In this document: in pieces, positions 56,273 to 64,000 of the stretch
How positions within the stretch are numbered: position 1 is the stretch's first letter
Layout: each line of letters starts with the position of its first letter
NCBI GenBank assembly: GCA_965649825.1
Contig: OZ287698.1
Span: forward strand, 1-64,000
From: Penicillus capitatus
Lineage: Eukaryota; Chlorophyta
Length of the DNA stretch: 64,000 nucleotides
Direction: 5' to 3'
Translations under genes and position numbers: made by a program
Notes under the pieces: generated by a model
What the model was told of the DNA's origin: nothing
What the model saw: only the letters and a program-made list of their open reading frames with translations
Database searches by the model: none

Positions 56273-58236
56273 TTAAATAGAGCTTCCGAGCAAACCGTGC
56301 GTTAGGCTGCCCCGAGTCCCCTTTACCAAAGCGCGTGAGGTCGCCGGACCGTCTTCGTCGTACCGCCTTCCCCGATCGCCCTTCTTCCGAGGGGGCTTTC
56401 TGTGGAACTTGTGTGCTGCACGCCGCGGTTTCCTGCCGATCTCTGTTTCCACCTCGATGCATTCCGATAGCATCTGGCGCTCGGAGCCGATCATCCTGTC
56501 TTCCCTTCCAGGGGAGACGCCGTCCTGTTTTTGATCAACAGATGAGACGACTTCTCTCACACGAAGGACACTCCACCTGTCTATTGAGATCCGCCCCGAC
56601 TTCTTCTTCCGACTGGTGCAGAGGTGCATGGCCAGGTGGCGATTCACAATGCACCAGTAGTCCATTAGTGTAGTCCTTGATGATCTGTCGACCGGATCGT
56701 GTTTGGTCTGGAAGCCCCGCTGCCTGTGTCCATCCTCTCGCTTGTGCGAGCACGGCGACCGCTTGTGCTGCGGCGGTGGCTTCGTCTGAGCTTCCGATTC
56801 TGTCGATGTCCGATGACGGTAATCCGTACGCTTGACGGAACTGTAGCATTCCGATCCTCGATATAATGACTCGCACTGGAGAAACCACGTCGACCAGCCG
56901 GTCGATGGGAATGACACCAGCTACCACCATGGACGCCTTTGACTTGGCAAGAGCTGGCAGAACGAGACCTGCACGGCTGCATTGCAGTCACAGGCTCCAA
57001 AGAACTGATTGCCCATCAGACCTGGGCAATCGCACAGGCAGAGCGTGTCACGGACGTTCAGAGTCTGGAAGTGTTTTGTCCGTCCCGGTGTGGAAGCGAC
57101 AGGCGTTTTCTTTCTTCCGAAGAGCGCATTGATGGTCGAGCTCTTGCCGACGTTCGGGTACCCCACGAACCCAACCATGGTGCGGTTCTGTTGTTGTCCT
57201 CGATCCATCTCCGATGGGATTTTTGCCTGCACGTTCGCAAAATCTGCTTGGCGGTTCAGAAACAACGTGCACACCTTGGATGGAGGACGCAACGATTCAA
57301 GCAGATCCAGCAATTCTGTAGCTCCGAGAACGCGCATCCGCGAATCCTCTTCCGGCTTGTCAAACTCGGCAGATTCATCGGTCGAATGCTTTGCCGACCA
57401 GAAGGCGTATCCCAATCCCTTGGACTCAAAGTAGCTGGCCCACTGTCTCCTCACTTCTCCGGGCACGAGGTCAGCTTTGTTCAACAGAATGAGTGTTCGG
57501 GTCTCCGAATCAAGTTCCCTCGCATACGACGCCAGATCCTCTGAGTAATAGAACAAAGGATCGCGCGCATCCACGATCTGTCCGCCGAGAACACATCGTC
57601 CAATATGCGCCAGGAGATTCGGTACCCTACCTGAACGAGAATGTTGCTGAATTCGAGCACCCTCCACAGCTGCCGCCAGACTTCCAGATTCCGCTCGTAA
57701 GGTATTAGCGACACCGATGGTTCGCTTTCGTGCAGCTGCGCCAAGGCACGTCTCCAGTTTAGAAACGATGCCTTCTCTTGGCGATCGATCTCCTCCGGGG
57801 TCTGATCCGGACGCCAACTTGGACGCCTCGGTGCTCTGATCATGTGTCCGTACTTCTGCTGTACATCAGAAAGCTGCTCTGCAGTGGATTCCTGCTCGAG
57901 TGCTGTTGCGTGAGTGTCCAGAACGAGGAGCTTCTGCTTTTCCGCAGCGAAATCCCTCCCCGCCAATTCAGCCTAAGGCGAGGTGTGGTGTTGGACCTTT
58001 GAACCATCAGGGCGCGTACCATCGTCATCATGTCGTCGACGCTGTTCATTTCTAACACGCTCTGCTCACGGTAGGGGCTTTCGTCTTGTACCTTCGTCCG
58101 TCTCTGCGCCAACCGCAGCGACAACTTCGAGAGAGCGTCGCGAAAGACGCGGGACACCTACGTGTTTTGACGCATTCTCAAGCGTCTTTCCAACGGGTAA
58201 CCCCGTTTTCCGAGCTTTTCCGTTATGCTTTCCCAT
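56273..58236 (-). CDS. LSG1: LSG1, cytoplasmic 60S ribosome maturation GTPase
   Basis: A circularly permuted GTPase that releases the export adaptor NMD3 from the pre-60S subunit in the cytoplasm. Five exons: 58236-58162 (MGKHNGKARKTGLPVGKTL), 58124-58020, 57972-57022, 56968 to about 56600, and a basic C-terminal exon ending at 56273. Motifs appear in permuted order: G4 LLNKADLVP, then G1 GYPNVGKSS, then G3 CDCPGL. The conserved IPRRPxW-like segment reads RAPRRPSWRPDQTPEE. Introns are 37, 47, 53 and 51 nt. The upstream neighbour on the same strand is a truncated MFS tail, showing that this locus is one half of a duplicated MFS-LSG1 block. Confidence 0.93.
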
Positions 58237-58356
58237 TCGAAACGTTCTTCTTAATGAGCGAATCGTAATGTTCTTCTTTTGATTTCCCCTGTCCTTTGGT
58301 AATGTCCAATACAGTCCGGTGTAGCGGAGGCAGTAGAACATCAGAGGAATCGCGAC
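58007..58356. repeat. Segmental duplication, copy B (LSG1 start plus MFS tail)
   Basis: Counterpart of 23630-23976 at roughly 90% identity by eye. Here the LSG1 side is intact and the MFS side is broken. Confidence 0.93.
58265..58354 (-). pseudogene. Truncated C-terminus of MFS transporter
   Basis: Encodes LMFYCLRYTGLYWTLPKDR, matching the last residues of the MFS protein at 23886-25506. The original stop is lost through a small frame change. No upstream MFS sequence is present, so this is a relic. Confidence 0.85.
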
Positions 58357-59442
58357 GAATGGACACCACGCATCTCTATCTGATTCACTTTCCTCGAAAG
58401 TGAGAGATATCTACTTGTCTGCGATGTGCTTTACCCCGCGGATCAATCCAGACATGAGTAACTCATCCATACTCTTCTACAACAAGACTGTCGACTCAGT
58501 CACTGGCAGAATATCCTTATGTCCCAGCAACAGAGCAGGCATGTCATGACGCGCGTATGATACACGATGGATAACTAATGCACATTGTTTGTGTTTGGGG
58601 CAACGATGCCAAGGAAGAGAATCCTTCCTCTTGATAGATCAGAAACACCTCGATGAATCTGATGACATGTGCTCGTTGATGAGATAGATCTCAATAGTAA
58701 TCATTGCCGAGAGCTTCCATCCATCTCTTACATCGTCTAGCGGTAATCTCCTACTTCATCCACAATAACGCAGACACGGGCAAATCTTCTTCTCTTAGAA
58801 AACGGAGAGTATAGAAATGCAACTGGAAGTCCCCTGACGTATAACGCTCAAAAGGTCAAGCAGCGAACTCTACCAGGGAGAGGCCCGTCGGCATCCCTGT
58901 CAGACCGCGTGCCAATTTTGGACCGTTGAGAAACCCGCCGTCCGTGCATGTGAGGGATTCTGAGGCCAGTCGACGTTCACTGTGCTCGGCGGTACACGAG
59001 AGCACAACAAAACTCAATACAACGTCAGCATTAGCTTGCACAAACCTACTATTGAGGAGATCGAGCTTCTCCCCTGTACCGACCGTACAATGCCTCAATG
59101 CCGTCGCTCTTGCACGTTCGATCGATAGTTTCGCTGTCACTTCACCTCGCGGTCGCATCCCTGCTTCACGATCGTTCGTTAATGCGCGGCGAGGGACACA
59201 TTTAAAGCTTCTGCAATCCGGTCAACACGAATGTACTGAGAAAATCAGGACGCGACTTGCATCAAAAAAAGGATCGACGAGCTCAAACTGTTCTGCTTGA
59301 TTTCAGTGTTGTTAAGCGAAGTTTATTGCACCGATTCGCGAACACATCATTACTATCGAACGTGAAAACCAAAAAAACATACATACCTTGTGTCCGGGCC
59401 CGCTCGTTGCGAACTCTTTTCTGGTGGTTTTTTTGTGACGCC
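58357..59442. other. Gene-free stretch upstream of the CCCH gene
   Basis: Presumed 5' flank and leader of the zinc-finger gene. Open frames are short and unrelated to known families; no repeat recognised. Confidence 0.5.
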
Positions 59443-60296
59443 ATGGCGTTTTTCGATAAAGAGGTTGGGACATCACGATGCGGGTTTGACTGGTTCCCGT
59501 CTTCCATGTCAAGCGTGGACTTTCTCGCCATGAATCCTTTTCTCGGTGGGCAGTCAGACTCGTTCCCATTGGTGACGCCTAGGCGACAGAAACTAAACGG
59601 TCGGTCACTTTTGCCTGCTTCGCATGGTGTCAGCTTCCTGGATGCTGTTGCTCTTAACAATTCGACAGAGCACGCAGTGCTGTCCAAAACGGCCTCGGAC
59701 ACAGACAGCGGCACCACGACCACCACCACAACCGCTGCTGAACGCTCTGTCCATTCTCATGTCAACAAACAGAAAAGCTTATATAAAGTACTCCTGTATC
59801 AGAAAAACGGTGTACATAAAACATTTTCTCTGTTTGCCTCGTCTTGCAGACCGAGCTTTGTCGTTCGTGGGAGGAAAAGGGACGGTGTCCGTACGGAAAC
59901 AAATGTCAGGTATAGACACCGAGTCTTGGTTTCATACATCACTCACGATGCTGTCTTGTTTCAATAACAGTACGCTCACGGTTCAGAAGAACTCAGACCT
60001 GTTGCACGGCATCCTAAATTCAAAACAGAGGTCTTGTCCATGGATGGTCGGAGGTCAAAGATTTGAGTGGGGTTGTGGTGTGCATGCAGGTTTGTTGTAC
60101 CTTTGTCACGACAGGGACATGTCCCTACGGACGAAGATGTAGATTTATTCATAAGAATGTCCCAATTACAGCTGTCGGAAAGCAGGTTTGCGATTCCTCA
60201 AAGAAAAATGAATCATACATCTCAAGTGCAAACTCCATTACTGCATCGTCGCGTCGTTTGCCCATTTTTGTCAAGTTAGCACGTGGAGAGGAATAG
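59443..60296 (+). CDS. Tandem CCCH zinc-finger protein, tristetraprolin type
   Basis: TTP/ZFP36-type proteins bind AU-rich elements in mRNA 3' ends and recruit the CCR4-NOT deadenylase. Four exons (59443-59787, 59850-59909, 59971-60030, 60090-60296) give 223 residues. Finger 1 is [23 protein letters not shown] and finger 2 is CCTFVTTGTCPYGRRCRFIH; both fit C-x8-C-x5-C-x3-H with the 18-residue linker of the family and a KTE lead-in. The N-terminus is Ser/Thr-rich, including an eight-Thr run broken by splicing-independent sequence, and carries no recognised domain. The presence of CNOT1 in the same window is probably chance. Confidence 0.9.
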
Positions 60297-61556
60297 ATAA
60301 AAGTGCTTTCAGTTTCTTGCTCTATTGTTATTACGTCGCCTTTCTCTACTAGGCAACTGACAAGTTCGATCTTGTTCTCTATTCGCTGAGATTTCCTTTT
60401 TGGTATTATTTTCTTCCTCGTGATCCGCCTGACTCGCATTGTCTGTCACTCGAGATGGCAACGGACTTCATCAAACGAAAGATCATTGTTGTTTGGTCGA
60501 CTATAACTCACACAACTTGGTTGTTCACATCACGCACGCTCATCACTCACATAAATGATAACAGATTCCGTCATTCTCGGGGCGTCTTACCACAAAGCTT
60601 TCCATTGTGACCAAATGGAAGATGACGCAAGATTTTCCTTTCTCTATCTAATAAGAACCCCTCTGGGGCGATGGACTCTCCTACTCAATGCTAGATGAGG
60701 AAAGTCTTCTCAAACCATGTCCGTTATATTTAATAGTGGGGTTTTGATTTCTTACTTTTTTTTAGTTTGAGTCGATTTTCAGTTGAACGCGTTTTCTTGT
60801 GACTATCGTCACTGACAAAAGTAGACAGCAAGGAGTACTGTCGTTGTCATTATCCACCTCTTGACGCATCAGCATCAGCATTATCTCAGCTTTGACTCTC
60901 GAAAGTGCAGCAGCGATGTCTCATCCAAAAAAAAATAAAATGACAGAAACCAAGCATGGCAGCATGCATGCCTGAGTATTGGTGCGCATCGAATCTTGTG
61001 ACTCAAGCGCGAATAGAGAAGCAAGATAAAGGATGGAAGACAGAGAGTATCTCATTCTATGATGACAATGGTAGAATTACTTCAAATTATTATTTCCGAT
61101 TTGGAAAGCTAGTATCGGCACATTCTTCAAATCCTAAGGTTTCTAATAAGAGCCTGTAGGGCTTTGTCTGATGGATCGCGATTCCTGGAATGGGACAGGC
61201 GAGTTGATCTGTGTGTATTATTGTTTGTGTTTTGATTTGGTTACGCAGATTTGCTTTGTCTATATGAAACCGAATTGGACATTCCTTCTGCCTTTTCCTG
61301 TGTAACAGCAATCAAACTAAACACTCTGTAGTTTCAAGTGTCGCCGAAGGACGGCTCTTATATATCGTATCCAGTTAACAACAGTTATCGATCGATAAAA
61401 CATCCTGTAAGACAACAGTTGTCTCGAAAGACCAATTTGGTCCATCTTGGAGTGATGCACAAAAAGGATCATGTTTAGAAAGGAAACGCCACGACGCTTG
61501 CTCGCCGCTTGACTGAATTACCAAAGAATCAATGGAACAGGAAAAGCAACAACAGT
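60297..61556. other. Gene-free stretch between convergent genes
   Basis: 1.26 kb between the stops of the CCCH gene and the glutathione transferase. One 67-residue plus frame (60956-61159) has no recognisable features. AT-rich with short homopolymers; nothing else seen. Confidence 0.5.
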
Positions 61557-62873
61557 CTATGCGGATTTGGGAAAGAGCGCATCTCTGTCATGCGGCTCCT
61601 CCCACCACGCGTCTCCGCCATTGGGGACAACGGCATAGTGATTCAGAACTGGATGTGAGCAGAAGTAATGATTCTTGATGTGCTTCATGTTGACGGTTGA
61701 ACGAATCTCGGGAATCTGGTAGAGTTCTCGGACATAATTCTTCAGATGCGGGTACTCGTGGATGGATTTCTTGTTGGTTTTGAAGTAAACGACATAAACT
61801 TCGTCAAAACGAATGAGGGTGCAGAAGAGACGAATGTCTGCCTCTGTGATGACATCGCCAGCAATGTATCTCTGTTTTGACAGAATCTCTTCACATCTGT
61901 CCAGACTCTCAAACAACTCCCTGCACACAACCAAAAAGATGACCAAGAATCGGGACACTTTCTCACATACGTGAATGCTTTGTCATAGGCTTGCTGGCTC
62001 TGTGCAAACCCGCAACGATAAACACCGTTGTTAATCGTTGGATACACCCACGCATTCACTGCATCTATCTTTTCAGCCAGGTGCTCGGGGTAGAGATTCA
62101 ATTCTGGATGTTTCGCCAAGTCATTGAAGGCAGAGTTGAACATACGTACAATCTCGGCGCTTTCATTGTTCACAATGCACTTCTTCTTTTTGTCCCACAA
62201 CACAGGAACTGAGTACTTTCCTGCAGAAATCACTTAATCCATGAATAGATCTGTCATGACAGATATCCGACCTCCTGTGTCGTTACTCAACTCGTACAGA
62301 TCTCTGATAAACTTGGCATCGTTGTTCGGATCGGGAATGCACCCTTCATTGTCGAACGATCCAAAGCCTTTTTGGTTCGGACCGGGTGGATCTGAAGGAT
62401 CTTTGAAAGCCCAACCTGCATGCTCATCTTTATCTGGGCGCGTCTTCTGCCACACTGGATGTGTCACCGAGAGGCCGATGTGGTCCTCTAGCCCCTATGC
62501 GTGCATACGACTGGCGTTCGCTCTCGGCATCGCATTGGAAACCTTGAGTGCACGAAAGGCGGCACAGCGACTCGCCCACGGACAGGCATAGGATATATAA
62601 AGATGATAGCGTCCACCTGCAACGAGATCTCGCTCGATTTTCAAAAAAGAGGCGACGAGGCAGACTTTCGGGTTCGAATTCGCCTCCCTTCTCGATGACG
62701 TTGCGATAAGCAGCGTCAACTCTTTTGAATTCTCCAGTCACGCTTGTCTCATCGAGTGCTGTGCGAACGGTCGCTGACATGACAACTTCTCGCCGTTTGG
62801 ATAGCAAAGCGGTTTGAACGACGAAAACGGGACGACTGAGATGCAAAGCCGTCGTCTGAAATAGGCACCGCAT
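61557..62873 (-). CDS. Glutathionyl-hydroquinone reductase / ECM4-type (xi) glutathione transferase
   Basis: Xi-class transferases use a catalytic cysteine to reduce glutathionyl-hydroquinones. Exons read: [20 protein letters not shown] (a probable mitochondrial presequence, ATG 62873); [31 protein letters not shown] with the active-site Cys in [50 protein letters not shown]; and the C-terminal domain with [23 protein letters not shown]. An alternative start at MSATVRTAL (62780) would give a cytosolic form. Introns of 48-53 nt, all placed by frame restoration. Found in bacteria, fungi, plants and protists, not in animals generally. Confidence 0.9.
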
Positions 62874-62997
62874 AGAAGATCCCAGAAGCTGTTTGCTCTT
62901 TAGCGAAGAGTGACGAGAACTTAACGTAAGAGTCACCTCATCGGTGTTTGTACGTTCGTGCCTTGTGTTGATGCATGGCATGACGTCGCCTTCTACA
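62874..62997. promoter_or_regulatory. Bidirectional promoter, glutathione transferase / DDX41
   Basis: 124 bp separate the two divergent start codons; shared promoter inferred from layout only. Confidence 0.4.
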
Positions 62998-64000
62998 ATG
63001 CAGAAGCGTTATCGTCGACCGGAACTCGAAGACGACCCCGTTGCTGCACAAACAGCAAAACTTCTCGAAGACACGTACGGACAACAATAAATATTGCTGC
63101 ATCATCCAATAAACGTGCTGCTTTGAACAGAGAAGAAGAATATGTCCCCATCAAGAAGAGGAGAGCGCTAGAAGAACAGGAAAGATTGAAAAGACTTGGA
63201 CATTTGCGGTCTATCAGAGACGAAAGAGATCTGGAGGACGAGAAGGAAGGGGAAGAACAAGCGAGACCGAAAGAGAGTTTGCTCGTCACGACAGTGCGTG
63301 CAAAGAGAGATGTGCCAGAGGCAACCGAAGCAGAAAAGCGCCTCCAAGAAGAACAAGAAGTACTGAAGCAGATTACCACGAAACAGGCACTGAAGAGCGT
63401 CAAGGAACTCGCCAAAGTGGAATTCTGTTCCATTGACGTATCTTTCCAGCCACGTTTGTGTCTTGCATCAAGGACGTGAAGTACACACAGAGTTTGGAAA
63501 CAGGATGGACGCCACCATCAAAGTATCGCCATATGACGGCTGAGGAGCAGCAGGCGATACGTGACAAGTTTCACATCATCTGTGAAGGAACACACATTCC
63601 GCCAGCCATTCCAAACCTGAGAGAAATGCGGTTTCCAAAATGCATTCTGCGACACCTGGAAGCAAAGAATATTCGCAAGCCAACACCCATTCAGATGCAA
63701 GGACTACCTGTTGCACTTTCTGGACGAGACATGATTGGGATTGCCTTTACTGGATCTGGGAAAACACTTGTGTTTCTCTTACCCCTGCTGATGATTGCCC
63801 TTCAAGAGGAGTACCGAATGCCTGTTGGCAGAGGAGAGGGACCCATTGGTTTGATCATCTGTCCCTCCAGAGAACTGGCTCGACAGACCATTGATGTCGC
63901 CGAAGGATTTCTGAAGGCACTGAAAAAAGACAGACAACCAGAAATGCGCGCGTTACTGGTCATCGGCGGAGTCGAAGTGAAAGCACAATGCGACGTGCTG
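62998..64000 (+). CDS. DDX41: DEAD-box RNA helicase DDX41 (Abstrakt), 5' part
   Basis: A spliceosome-associated DEAD-box helicase. Exons 62998-63074 (MQKRYRRPELEDDPVAAQ), 63131-63416 (EEEYVPIKKRRALEEQERLK ... ALKSVKELAK) and 63473 to beyond the window. Visible motifs are GWTPPSKYR, the Q motif (PTPIQMQG), Walker A (AFTGSGKT) and motif Ia (CPSRELARQT). The spacing and the segment SGRDMIGIAFTGSGKTLVF match DDX41 rather than other DEAD-box proteins. The DEAD box, helicase C domain and zinc knuckle lie outside the window. Introns are 56 nt each. Confidence 0.95.

Noticed and set aside
56335-57544. Plus-strand frames opposite LSG1
   Set aside because: The minus strand carries all GTPase motifs in order with consistent splicing; the plus frames have none.

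Overview
The window is nuclear DNA from a eukaryote. Protein-coding genes are broken by many very short introns, mostly 35-70 nt GT-AG plus two probable GC-AG. The gene set includes CNOT1, SmD1, LSG1, PIKfyve/Fab1, Sec20, an m-AAA protease and DDX41. Several genes look plant- or protist-like rather than animal or fungal: an iron-type superoxide dismutase, a plant-type NDUFB10, a plant/algal-type MFS carrier, a proton-pump-interactor-like coiled-coil protein and an ECM4-type glutathione transferase. I therefore favour a protist or alga (perhaps a stramenopile or alveolate), but the sequence alone does not settle the species.

Layout. 1-9.3 kb is a GC-rich satellite of exactly 329-bp units with a 13-unit higher-order period. 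9.3-15.2 kb is AT-richer repeat debris: a dead reverse transcriptase/RNase H/integrase block enclosed by 95-bp inverted repeats, a tRNA-derived SINE with a 15-bp target duplication, and an LTR-like fragment. 15.2-22.7 kb is a large AAA ATPase gene (minus strand) cut in two by a 4.5-kb LTR retrotransposon (17399-21912) with identical LTRs and a 4-bp target duplication. 22.7-25.5 kb holds a truncated LSG1 copy directly behind a complete MFS transporter gene. 25.6-32.3 kb is CNOT1.

32.8-53 kb is a compact housekeeping block: NDUFB10 (-), mitochondrial DnaJ (+), m-AAA protease (-), an orphan gene (+), Fe-SOD (-), Sec20 (-), dephospho-CoA kinase (-), BAP31-like (-), SmD1 (+), PPI1-like (+) and Fab1/PIKfyve (-). 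53-55.5 kb is poorly resolved and contains retroelement remnants. 55.5-58.4 kb carries complete LSG1 with a truncated MFS tail behind it, the mirror image of the 23-25 kb locus. 58.4-64 kb has a tandem CCCH zinc-finger gene (+), an ECM4-type glutathione transferase (-) and the 5' part of DDX41 (+), which runs off the window.

Functionally the genes are ordinary cell housekeeping: mitochondrial protein quality control and respiration (DnaJ, m-AAA, NDUFB10, Fe-SOD), ER/Golgi traffic (Sec20, BAP31-like), CoA synthesis, mRNA turnover and splicing (CNOT1, CCCH protein, SmD1, DDX41), ribosome maturation (LSG1) and endosomal lipid signalling (Fab1). The notable content is structural: the satellite, the layered transposon insertions, the freshly split AAA gene and the reciprocally broken MFS-LSG1 duplication.
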